In this document: in pieces, positions 7,371-18,000 of the stretch | How positions within the stretch are numbered: the first letter of the stretch is position 1 | Layout of the letters: the number at the start of each line of letters is the position of its first letter | Assembly (NCBI RefSeq): GCF_900115185.1 | Contig: NZ_FOVN01000001.1 | Span: 372,001-436,000, forward strand | Direction of reading: 5' to 3' | Length of the DNA: 64,000 nt | Source of the DNA: Algorimicrobium echini | GTDB taxonomy: Bacteria > Bacteroidota > Bacteroidia > Flavobacteriales > Flavobacteriaceae | The notes under the pieces: model-generated | Seen by the model: only the letters and a program-made list of their open reading frames with translations | Databases searched by the model: none | Told to the model about the DNA's origin: nothing | Translations under genes and position numbers: made by a program

Positions 7371-8915
7371 ATGGATAAAGAATTAATTATTCGGTCTGGT
7401 TCAGACGCTGTTGATTTTGCCTTATTAAAAGATGGAAAACTAGTTGAATTACAGAAAGATGAAGGTGGTAACAACTTTTCAGTTGGCGATGTGTTTATTG
7501 CCAAAATACGAAAAGCTGTTCCGGGTTTAAACGCTGCATTTGTAAATGTAGGCTACGAAAAAGATGCCTTTTTGCATTATCATGATTTAGGACCCAAACT
7601 CCCTTCCCTTTTAAAATTCACAAAACGTGTAAGCACAGGTAAACTAAAAGACTATTCTTTAAAGAATTTCCCATTTGAAAAAGATATTGATAAAGACGGC
7701 AAAATTTCTGACGTTTTAAAATCAAATCAATCTACACTCGTACAAATAGTAAAAGAGCCCATTTCTACTAAAGGACCACGGATTAGTTCCGAGCTGTCCA
7801 TTGCTGGTAGATATATTGTTTTAGTGCCTTTTTCTGATCGTATTTCTATTTCACAGAAGATAGAAGACAGAGAAGAAAAAGACCGCTTAAAACGCCTTGT
7901 AAAGAGTATTACTCCTCAAGGTTTTGGTGTCATAGTACGAACTGTAGCAGAAGGCAAAAAAGTAGCAGAGCTAGATAAAGATTTACAAAATTTGCTTGGT
8001 CGTTGGACTGCAATGTGTAAAAAACTAGACAAAGCTCACCACCCAAGTAAGGTACTTGGTGAATTGAATAAGGCTTCATCAATTTTACGTGATATTTTTA
8101 ACGATACGTTTACAAATATCTATGTTGATGATGAAGAACTTTACATTCAAATTAAAGACTATGTGCAAGAAATTGCACCAAAAAAAGAATCAATTGTGAA
8201 ATTATATCAATCCAATGTTCCCATTTTTGAGAAATTTGGTGTAGAACGACAGATTAAAACATCCTTTGGAAAAACTGTTTCTATGTCCAAAGGCGCATAT
8301 TTGGTAATAGAACACACTGAAGCGCTTCATGTTATAGATGTAAACAGTGGCAATCGTTCCAATAAAGCAAAAAACCAAGAAGATACTGCATTGGAAGTTA
8401 ATATGATATCTGCAACTGAAATTGCTAGACAACTTCGTTTACGTGATATGGGAGGCATTATCGTTATTGACTTTATTGATATGACGAAAGCAGAAAACAG
8501 AAAAACGCTTTACAATCATCTTCGTGATGAAATGAAAGATGATCGAGCGAAACACAAAATACTACCACCAAGTAAATTTGGTTTAGTACAAATTACAAGG
8601 CAACGCGTCCGTCCAGAAATGAACATTAAAACGCGCGAGGAAAATCCGGATTCCATTAATGGAGCCGATGTTGAAGCACCAATTAGTATTGTGCCGAAAA
8701 TTACTCACGACCTTGAACAATTATTAAAAAAAGACTATACAAAGGTGACTTTAAACACACATCCTTTTATAGCAGCCTTTTTAACAAAAGGCATTCCATC
8801 AATACGTTCAAAATGGTTTTTTGAACATAAAAAATGGGTCAAAATATTACCTAGAGATGCTTACACATATTTAGAGTACCACTTTTTTGATAAAGATGGT
8901 AAACAAATTAAATAA
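7371..8915 (+). CDS. rng: Ribonuclease G/E family endoribonuclease
   Basis: A 514-residue RNase G/E. Residues ~36-130 are an S1 RNA-binding domain with an insertion (region ~78-120). Residues ~135-400 hold the RNase H-like and 5'-sensor parts. The DNase I-like catalytic aspartates are visible as D323 (HVIDVNSGNRS) and D367 (IVIDFIDM). It cleaves AU-rich single-stranded RNA in rRNA maturation and mRNA decay. The segment where E. coli enzymes carry the Zn-link CPxC motif reads NPDSING (425-431), so those cysteines are missing; dimer/tetramer assembly must rest on other contacts. It lies behind the small basic ribosomal-type gene. Confidence 0.93.
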   Translation: MDKELIIRSGSDAVDFALLKDGKLVELQKDEGGNNFSVGDVFIAKIRKAVPGLNAAFVNVGYEKDAFLHYHDLGPKLPSLLKFTKRVSTGKLKDYSLKNFPFEKDIDKDGKISDVLKSNQSTLVQIVKEPISTKGPRISSELSIAGRYIVLVPFSDRISISQKIEDREEKDRLKRLVKSITPQGFGVIVRTVAEGKKVAELDKDLQNLLGRWTAMCKKLDKAHHPSKVLGELNKASSILRDIFNDTFTNIYVDDEELYIQIKDYVQEIAPKKESIVKLYQSNVPIFEKFGVERQIKTSFGKTVSMSKGAYLVIEHTEALHVIDVNSGNRSNKAKNQEDTALEVNMISATEIARQLRLRDMGGIIVIDFIDMTKAENRKTLYNHLRDEMKDDRAKHKILPPSKFGLVQITRQRVRPEMNIKTREENPDSINGADVEAPISIVPKITHDLEQLLKKDYTKVTLNTHPFIAAFLTKGIPSIRSKWFFEHKKWVKILPRDAYTYLEYHFFDKDGKQIK

Positions 8916-8917
8916 AA

Positions 8918-8948
8918 AAAGCTCCGAATTTCTTCGGAGCTTTTTTTA
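8918..8948 (+). terminator. Terminator of rng
   Basis: AAAGCTCCGAA (8918-8928) pairs with TTCGGAGCTTT (8933-8943) followed by a T-run. The sequence from ~8949 to 9128 shows no gene and nothing else I can support. Confidence 0.88.
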
Positions 8949-9128
8949 TGCGCAAATTTTAAACAACAATTATTAGTTTTGAATAGCACACTAATAGCTT
9001 TTAAGAACCAACTAGGTTAACTTAATTGAATCTATTTTTAAAAATATGATTCTATAGGTAGTCCTGTTTTTCTCATCATTTAGAATATCAAACTGTTTGA
9101 GGGTTATCCAACTTGAACCATAAACAAA

Positions 9129-9166
9129 AAAGCCTTGCTATTGAAATTAGCAAGGCTTTTTTTGTT
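9129..9166 (-). terminator. Terminator of the adhesin/PorP/PorE-like operon
   Basis: AAAGCCTTGCTA (9129-9140) pairs with TAGCAAGGCTTT (9148-9159). A- and T-runs on both sides make it bidirectional, but it sits just after the stop of the minus-strand operon. Confidence 0.85.
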
Positions 9167-9184
9167 ACTGGCTATTAGCTTTTA

Positions 9185-11083
9185 TTATTCTCCAGCAGGA
9201 TTTCCACTAACAATAATAAACTCTGAACGTCTATTTGTTTGGTGTTCTGCCTCTGTACATTTCGATTTACAGTCTATTTTAGGTTCGTTTTCACCTTTAC
9301 CTACTCCAGAAATTCTAGAAGCATCGATTCCTTTAGAAATAACATATTGTACGGTAGACTTTGCACGTCTATCTGATAATCTTTCATTGTATGATGCTGG
9401 ACCTCTATTATCTGTGTGAGATTCCGCCAAAATAACCATATTTGGGTATTTCTGCATAACAGACACTAATTTATCTAACTCAAAGGCTCCTTGTTGTGTG
9501 ATATTAGATTTATCAAAATCAAAGAGTATTGGATTTAATACCACTCTGTCTAATACAATAATCTTATCAAGAGGGTCTAAATTAAGTTGTAACAACACTT
9601 CCTTTTCTTTACTTCCTGCAAAACTTAAAGTATTACTAGCATAATCTTCTAATACACCTGAAATTTCTAAAGATTTATCGCATGAAACTGTATATTCTAC
9701 TTGTCCATTTGCATCTGTAGTCTGTGACAATAAAACGCGACCTGACGCATCTGTTATTTTAACTGCTACACCAGCTAATGGGTTATTCGTGTCATTATCT
9801 ACTACTGTTGTAATAACATTAACATTACAAGGTACTAAGCGTTTCAATGCATAAATATCATCACCACCTTTACCTCCTGAACGATTAGAAGACACAAAGC
9901 CTTCACCAGTTTCCTCGTTTACAGTAAATGCAAAGTCGTCTACATTACTATTTACAGGAACTCCTGCATTAACAATATCGCCAGTTTCAGACATATAAAA
10001 GACATCTAATCCTCCAAGTCCTAAATGACCATCTGAAGAGAAGTATAAAGTTCCATTAGAACTTGAAAACGGAAACTTCTCATTTCCTTCGGTATTTACT
10101 TTATCGCCCAAATTAACTGGTTCTCCAACAGTACCATCGTCATTTACTGGAGCTTTGTAAAGGTCAAACAACCCAAAGCCACCTGGCATATTTGAATGAA
10201 AATACAATGTTTTTCCGTCCGCACTTAATGCTGGACTGTTTACGCTATAGTTTGAATTGTTTAATGATAATGCTTCCACATTACGCCATTTATCACCCTC
10301 TTTTGTCGCTTTGTACAAATGTATAATACTGAATTTAGTGTTAGATAATGAATCTTTTTCAAATTCGCCATCAAAATAGCTTTCACGAGAAAAATACATG
10401 GTGTTTCCATCAGGACTAAACGCTACCGTTCCTTCATGATACTTGGTATTGATATCACCTCTTACAGGATCGGCTTCTTGATATGTACCATCAGTAAGTA
10501 TATTAGAGACATACACATCTAAAAAGGGTTGATCATTCCAACCATAATTACGTCTGGCATTGTTTCTAGCCGTTGTAAAATACAATTGACTATTATAAAC
10601 TGCGCCTCCAAAATCAGAATTTTCTGTATTAATTTCTAGATTTTGAATGGTATACTCTTTTGCCTTATCTAATATTGAAGGTAAATAATCAGGATTTGAC
10701 TTAAACGCTTTTGCACGATCATCTCGTGGTTTTAGTTGAGCAAAACGCTCCATTTGTGCATTAGCCTCTTGATATTTTTCATTTGCTTTAAGCATTTGTG
10801 AATATTTGTAAACCATTTCAGCATCTTCAGATGTTTCTAAAGCTTTTGCATACCAACGTTCAGACTCAACGGTATTAAAAATATTGTAATTAGCTTCTCC
10901 TAATTGTGCGTATACGTAGGTGTCTGCTTTACCATTTTCCACCAGTTTATTATAATCTTCAATAGCTTCAACAAACTCGTATTTCGCAAAATGCTTATCG
11001 GCAGATTCCGTAGCTTTATTTTGAGCAGTCGCACTTAAACTACTCATGACTATAAGTGCTATAAATATTTTAATGTTTTTCAT
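9185..11083 (-). CDS. PorE-like OmpA family protein (TPR, PD40, CRD, OmpA)
   Basis: A 632-residue secreted protein. Signal peptide 1-20; TPR-like helices ~25-120; PD40/WD40-like propeller ~150-415 (FSPDGNTMYFSRES, LSADGKTLYFHSN, SSDGHLGLGGLDVFY); carboxypeptidase-regulatory-like fold ~420-490; OmpA C-terminal domain ~520-625 (FDFDKSNI, ESHTDNRGPASYNERLSDRR). This order is that of Porphyromonas PorE, which links PorP in the outer membrane to peptidoglycan; the HTDNRG and SDRR residues are the usual peptidoglycan contacts. It is the last gene of a three-gene unit with a PorP/SprF protein and a giant T9SS cargo, so it probably anchors that system. It is a paralogue-type partner, not necessarily the core PorE. 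Confidence 0.85.
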   Translation of the reverse strand: MKNIKIFIALIVMSSLSATAQNKATESADKHFAKYEFVEAIEDYNKLVENGKADTYVYAQLGEANYNIFNTVESERWYAKALETSEDAEMVYKYSQMLKANEKYQEANAQMERFAQLKPRDDRAKAFKSNPDYLPSILDKAKEYTIQNLEINTENSDFGGAVYNSQLYFTTARNNARRNYGWNDQPFLDVYVSNILTDGTYQEADPVRGDINTKYHEGTVAFSPDGNTMYFSRESYFDGEFEKDSLSNTKFSIIHLYKATKEGDKWRNVEALSLNNSNYSVNSPALSADGKTLYFHSNMPGGFGLFDLYKAPVNDDGTVGEPVNLGDKVNTEGNEKFPFSSSNGTLYFSSDGHLGLGGLDVFYMSETGDIVNAGVPVNSNVDDFAFTVNEETGEGFVSSNRSGGKGGDDIYALKRLVPCNVNVITTVVDNDTNNPLAGVAVKITDASGRVLLSQTTDANGQVEYTVSCDKSLEISGVLEDYASNTLSFAGSKEKEVLLQLNLDPLDKIIVLDRVVLNPILFDFDKSNITQQGAFELDKLVSVMQKYPNMVILAESHTDNRGPASYNERLSDRRAKSTVQYVISKGIDASRISGVGKGENEPKIDCKSKCTEAEHQTNRRSEFIIVSGNPAGE

Positions 11084-11101
11084 TATGTTTAGCTTAAGTG
11101 A

Positions 11102-12016
11102 TTAGAAATAACGTGGTGAACGTGATACTTTTTTCGTAAAACTGAAATCGAAGTTTATAAATATCTCGTGTGATGAAGTGGTAACATAATTTAATTCTGA
11201 TTGAACACTATCGTAGGCGTAACCAATTCTTAAATTAGGGGATATCATAAAGTTTATCATTCCAGTAAAGGAATCGTCTAAACGATATCCTGCTCCAATT
11301 TCCATAATATTAAACATGAAAAGATTTGCATTTACATCAAAGCTAACAGGCGCATCAAATGCCATTTTTACCATACCATGTGGTTTTAATGCAAAATTAT
11401 CTGACAAATTAAACACATAACCAGCACCTGCAAATAAATGTTGTGTTTCAGAACCTACTTTTACTCCATTTGTAGCATCTAGATGAACGGAATTAAGCAT
11501 GTTTGGCATAGATACCGATACATAATACCTGTCTGGTTTATATAAATAAAGACCAGCACCAATGTTTGGTGTTACACCATCTACATTTTCTTGAAGAAAA
11601 GGATCGCCAGTGTCAAGTACAGCTAGACCAGTTAATCCCACTTTATGAAATGTTGCTCCAGCTTTAACACCAAAGGCTAATTTATGCTCGCCACCTAAAG
11701 GTAAGGTGTATGAGAAATCGGCATAGGCGTTATTTTCTCTTACTGGTCCAATTTCATCGTTAATAAATGACAAACCGAGACCAACACGTTTCCCAACAGG
11801 TGCGCTAATAGAAAGTGTTCCCGTGTTAGGCGCACCTTCTAAACCAACCCATTGGCTTCTGTAGAGTGCACCAATGGCAATTCCTTCAAAGGAACCAGCA
11901 TAAGCTGGGTTAACCACATTCATATTATACATATACTGTGTGTACTGCGGATCTTGTTGTGCATGCATAAAGGATGCTGACAATAAGAATACGAAAATTA
12001 TATATAGTTTTTTCAT
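11102..12016 (-). CDS. PorP/SprF family type IX secretion outer-membrane protein
   Basis: A 304-residue protein with signal peptide (~1-19), the hallmark QQDPQYTQYMYNMNVVNPAYAGS split over residues ~20-42, and a beta-barrel-like remainder ending in aromatic Phe. PorP/SprF proteins assist secretion and surface attachment of T9SS type B cargo; in F. johnsoniae SprF serves the adhesin SprB. The frame is open 15 codons upstream and overlaps the adhesin gene end, but the ATG at 12016 (MKKLYIIFVFLL) begins the signal peptide and was chosen. It lies 23 bases after the adhesin gene, its likely dedicated substrate. Confidence 0.9.
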   Translation of the reverse strand: MKKLYIIFVFLLSASFMHAQQDPQYTQYMYNMNVVNPAYAGSFEGIAIGALYRSQWVGLEGAPNTGTLSISAPVGKRVGLGLSFINDEIGPVRENNAYADFSYTLPLGGEHKLAFGVKAGATFHKVGLTGLAVLDTGDPFLQENVDGVTPNIGAGLYLYKPDRYYVSVSMPNMLNSVHLDATNGVKVGSETQHLFAGAGYVFNLSDNFALKPHGMVKMAFDAPVSFDVNANLFMFNIMEIGAGYRLDDSFTGMINFMISPNLRIGYAYDSVQSELNYVTTSSHEIFINFDFSFTKKVSRSPRYF

Positions 12017-12039
12017 TATTAAATTTTGGTTGTGTTCGT

Positions 12040-15000
12040 TTACTTGTTGATATATACCCATGCCGATTTCACTTTACCGCCTTGATATTTCATGACGTAG
12101 AAGTAGGTTCCTACTGGAAGTTCATCTCCATTGTCTGCTATTCCTCTAAACTCGTTAGTGTATCCATTTGTTTTACTAAATACTTTCGTTCCATTACGGT
12201 TAAATATTTCTAAACTACTCACATCATAACCACTTAAATCAAAGCTGTCATTAAAGTTATCGTTGTTTGGTGTAATAACTTGTGGAATGACACAATTTTC
12301 AGGTCTAACAGTTTCTGAACTTGTAGCTGGACAATCACCACCAGTAGTGTATACAACTGTGTAAGAATTACTTCCAGAAGCTCCAGTTATTTCTCCAGTG
12401 TCTGAATCAATTTGAGCACCATCTGTTGGATTATTCCCAAATGAGAAAGTACCTCCAGTATCTCCTATCACTGTTGCAGTAGCTCCACCACAATTAGGTG
12501 TTAGAGTAAAGGCTGCATTTTCTTCATTTGGAATCGATACTGTCATTGTTTCTGTAGTTGCACAAGCTCCTACAGTTGTATATTCAACAGTGTACGAAGC
12601 ACCTGGTGTAGCATTCATAATATCACCCGAATTAGCGTCTATTGTTGCACCATCAGTAGGTATTGGATTTAATGTGAATACACCTCCAACATCTCCTGTT
12701 ATGGTAGCAACAGCACCATCACAATTTGCTGTCATGGTAAACGAAGCGTTACCACCAGATAATACCGTTACAGTTTGCGTTTCTGTTTCTGCACAAACCC
12801 CAGATGTTGTATAAACAACTGTGTAAGTTTCTCCTCCTGTAGCATTTGTTATTTCTCCAGTTACAGCATCTATTGAAGCATCATCCGTTGGCATTGGGTC
12901 AAATGTAAATGTACCACCTGTATCACCTGTTATCGTTGCCGTAGCACCAGTACAATTAGCGGTTAAGGTAAATGAGGCATCACCTACGGTTGGTAAGGTA
13001 ATTGTCTCTGTGGTTACAGCTTCACAGCTATCCACACCTACAGTATATTCAATTGTGTAAGTTGCTCCTGGAACACCATTTGTAATTTCTCCAGTTGTTG
13101 CGTCTAGAACAGCACCATCAGTTGGTAATGGATTAAATGTAAAGGTTCCTCCAGTATCACCAAGTATCGTAGCAGTTGCACCAGTACAAGAAGTTGTCAT
13201 TTCAAAGGACGCATCTGCTATAGTTTGGATTGTTACCATTTGAGTGGTTGTTGCAGGACACGCACTTACTGTTGTATATTCTACAGTATATGTTGTGCCT
13301 GGGATACCATTTAAAATTTCACCTGTTACAGGATTGATAGTTGCACCATCTGTAGGTATTGGATTAAAAGCAAATACACCACCAGAATCACCCGTAATAT
13401 TAGCTATAGCACCATCACAGTCTGCCGTCATTGTAAAGGAGGCATCGCTACCTGTTAATACCGTTACTGACTCTGTTTGTGTTACTGGACAAGTTCCAGA
13501 AATCGTGTAATCTACAGTATAGGTTGCTCCACTAACACCGTTAGATATTTCACCTGTAGTAGCATCTATAGTTGCACCATCGTTAGGCTCTGGGTTAAAG
13601 GTAAATTCACCACCAGAATCGCCTACTAAAGTTGCGGTAGCACCATCGCATGTAGGTGTTAACGTAAATGATGGATCTCCTGCCGCTGGCAATGTTATAA
13701 TTTCCGTAACAATAGCCGGACAACCAGCCTCTCCTACTGTATATTGTACATTATAAGTTGTTCCAGAGGTACCATTAGTAATCTCTCCGGTTGTTGGGTC
13801 AATAATAGCGCCATCCGTAGGTTCTGGGTTGAAAGCAAATGTTCCTCCGGTGTCTCCAAGAATAGTAGCAGTTGCTCCCGTACAGTCTAAATCCATTTCA
13901 AATGTTCCATCAGCTGTAGAAAGGTTGGTGTAAGTAACCTCAACTTCATCTACAACAGTAGCTTGACCACCCGTACATAAATCATATGTTACTTCAAAGG
14001 TATAAGTTGAATTTTGAGTTGGAGACACTGTTACGGTGTCTTCTGTCCCAATTACATTTCCTGCAGGGTCTACCCATTGTAATGCGTAATTTGGAACTCC
14101 TGACGGTGAAAACCTCCAAGATTCTTCTTGCGTCACTGTCCAAACACCCGTATTTCTACCTGGAGGTGTTGTAGCAGCGGTATCATCAACATTTTGCAAT
14201 CCAATAACAGCTCTACCACCGTTCCAAGACGTACAAGTTGGCTTGCTTAATACATGAATATCAATATTATTTGATGATTCGTGAAGTATGATTTGAGATG
14301 TAGATGTGTTTGAATTACATTGGCTACCAAAATGACAAACAGCATTATAGTTTACAACAAACTGTCTATAAGGCGCAGAACCTAAAACTACATAATCTAT
14401 ACTACCACAAACCGAAGGGTCTATATCATGACCTACGCCGAAAATATTTGCTTCTGTAATCGTTGCGTTTGTAGCATTTGGCAAAGTATCTCCAGCACCA
14501 AGTGCCCATCCATTAAATCCACCTGCATTCTCTACCTCAAAACTAATAACACCATTAGAGCCAATAATTACTTGGTCATAAACACCACCATAGAAACAGA
14601 AATCAAATCCAAGTTCTAAAACGTCAGACCATGTATCATCAACGTTTATACTTGTTGGTGTTGCGCCATCCACTGGAGGTGTTGGACAGGTATCAATAGC
14701 GTTTATTTCATAATTATTCGTGTCTTGACCATACAAATGGAAGTTTCCTGATAGTGTAACTTCTGGCGTATTACAATCTACACCCGTATCATCACCGGCA
14801 AAAACAATAGAGCACGGATTTGGTGGTGGTGGACATATGAACGCTAATGGGTTACTTATAACTGTACAGTTAGGATCGTTTGTATTAGCAACTGTAACAA
14901 CTACATTTGTACCAGCTGTATATGGACCAAAGTTTAAAATTCCTGTTTCTGTAACCACAACTGGAGCACTACCCTGATTATCAGTTAGTGTTAAGCTCGT

Positions 15001-18000
15001 TGCATCTCCTAAATCTGTAATATCTACTTCTACTTCAAAAACAGGGTTATTAGGATCTGTTATACAATCACCATTCACCACATCAAAACGTACCGTTTGT
15101 GGTAAACATGTTTGGCAATACACATCAAAATCCCAAGGTGTATAACCACTAGTTGAACAACTTCCGAAACCATCTGATTGAATGATTATAGTTAAAGTAG
15201 ATCCAGAAGATGTAAACGTTAAACCTGTTAAATCTCCCGCATTCCCGTAACCGTTATAAAGCTCCGTTCCATCAGAATCCAATATGATTAATTCATCCCA
15301 ATTATTTTCAACTTGACCAGCGTTAAATTCTAAAACTAATGGAAAACCAGTAGAACTAGCAAAATTAAATTCTGTATCATCATTAGGCGTGTAGCAATAT
15401 GTTGTATTTAAAGGAACACCAGAATCACAATCTACAATTTGGTTTGGATCTGGTCTTGTTGTAAAACTATATTCCGTACAGCCAGTTGCCGAACCATTAT
15501 CATTATAAGGTGTAATAGTTACATAAAAAGTGGTGTCATAAGCTAACGTTCCAGGATCGTATGTTAAAACGTTACCAACATCAAAATTATTAAGGATATC
15601 AGTACCGCCTGGTGTTGTTCCAATTGATAAGAAATAACCTGTAACGATAACAGAAGCTTGACTCCATGTTAAATCTGTATTTTCATCTATATCAACAGAT
15701 GCATTTGCAGGTATTAATAATTCTGCATTACAATTCGGAACCGCAGTTGTGTCAATACATGATACATCAAAATCCCACTCATCATCAGCACCACTTTCGC
15801 AACTAACAGAACCATCAGCTTCCACGAAAACGACTATCGTGTCTCCTGTTGAATTAAAAGAAAGACCTGCAAGGTTTCCAGCACCATCTCCTGTACCTTC
15901 ATATATTACCGTTCCATCACCATTTTCAATTCTTATAGTATCACAACAGGTTTCTATAGTCCCTGAATTAAAGAAAATATTTAATGGATTACCATTGGAA
16001 CTTACAAAACTATATATCTCTACATATTGATTATTTCCGTTTTCATAACAGTGAACGGTATTAACTATTTGGCTAGAGTCACAGTCTACAACTTGATTAG
16101 GATCTGCTCTTACCGTAAAGCTTTCTTCTATACAACCTGTTGCAGGACCATTATCATTATAAGGGATAATAGTTACATAATAAGTTGTTTCATACATTAA
16201 TGTACCTGGATCGTAAGTTAAAACGTTTCCTACATCTACACCGTCTAAAACATCGGTACCACCAGGAGTGGTTCCCATATCAATGGTATAACCCGTAACA
16301 AAAATACTTGCTGCACTCCAAGTTAAATCTGCATCTTCGTCCACGCCAACTTCACCATCTAAAGGTGCTGTAAGCACTGCATTACAATTTGGAACAGCGG
16401 TTGTATCCACACAAGACACATCAAAATCCCAAGGTGTTCTTGAACCACTTTCACAACTGATAGAACTATCGGCTTCATAGAACATCACCAATCTATCTGT
16501 TATGGAAACAATGGATAATCCAGCTAAATCGCCACCATTGTTACCTTCAAAAATAATCGTTCCATTTCCGTCTTGTATTCTAATATTATCACAGCACGAT
16601 TCAATAGTTCCAGAATTAAAGAACATATTTAATGGGCTTCCATCTGAACTTTGGAAACTAAAAATCTCTTGGAAAGCATTGTTCCCATTTTCATAACAGA
16701 AAACCGTATTTAAGATTTGATTTGCAGCACAATCGATAATTTGATTTGGATCGGAACGTACTGTAAAGCTCTCTTCGTTACAATTTGTTGCTGGTCCGTT
16801 ATCGTTGTATGGAATAATAGTTACATAATATGTTTGGTCATAATCCAAAGTTCCAGGATCGTAAGTTAACACATCACCTAAATCCACATTATTTGCAATA
16901 TCAGTTCCACCAGGCGTTGTTCCCATATTTATGAAATAGCCTGTCACAAAAATAGTTGCCGAACTCCAAGTTAAATCAATATTTTCATTAACATCAACTG
17001 CACCATTTACAGGCGCTGTTAAAACCGCATTACAATTTGGAACTGCTGTTGTATCTAAACAAGACACATCAAAATTCCATGGATTATTGGTACAACTCAC
17101 ACCTGAACCATCTGACGTTACACCAATAGTAATGGTATCTCCCGATGACGTAAATGTTAAACCAGCTAAATTACCAGCATTTCCATAACCACTATATAAT
17201 TGTGTGCCATCAGAATCCGTGACTACTAATTCATCCCAGTTGTTTTCAGTACTACCTGAATTAAATACAACTACTAATGGTGAACCGTCACTACTAGCAA
17301 AACTAAAGGTTGTTGTATCATTATTTGTGTAGCAAAAAACGGTGTTTATTGGAATTCCTGAACCACAATCTACTGGCGCATTAGGATCTGCTCCAGTTGT
17401 AAACGTTTGCTCGGTACATCCAGTGGCATTACCATTACTGTTAAATGGTGTTATGGTAACATAATAGGTCGTTGAATATTCTAATTCTGGAAGGTCATAT
17501 GTGGTTGAAAGACCAACATTTAAATTGTCAACAATTTCCGTTCCACCTGGTGTTGTACCTACAGATAGCGTATATCCTGATGGAATACCAGTGGCAGGTT
17601 GCCAACTTAAATTAGACGTAATGGCAACACCTGTTTGACCATTTGTTGGTTCAATTAAATTTGAACACGACGGCGGATCTACAACTACTTGTGTTGCAGT
17701 TACATTATCAATATAAAAATAATAATTACCTGAAAAATAAGTATTAACAAACCTTAATTTGATATCTGACCCTGTCGGCACACTAGCTGCAGGTAAAACA
17801 AAACTTATATTTGCACAGGTATTTGCAGTTTGGTGATTTGCATCATTAATTGTACCCATAGTAGTCCAAGTACCACCATCATTGGTAGAGTAATCAACAT
17901 TAAGTTCTCCCCAACCAGGGTTTGTAGGATCTACGGCAGCTGCCCAATCTACAATCTTATAATCAAAAGCGACTGTTAAATCTGTACCATTTGATTGACC

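Noticed and set aside
12297-13902. Regular spacing of similar sequences, considered as a CRISPR array
   Set aside because: Units are ~230 bp, all coding in one frame, and vary along the whole unit; no short constant repeats with unique spacers.
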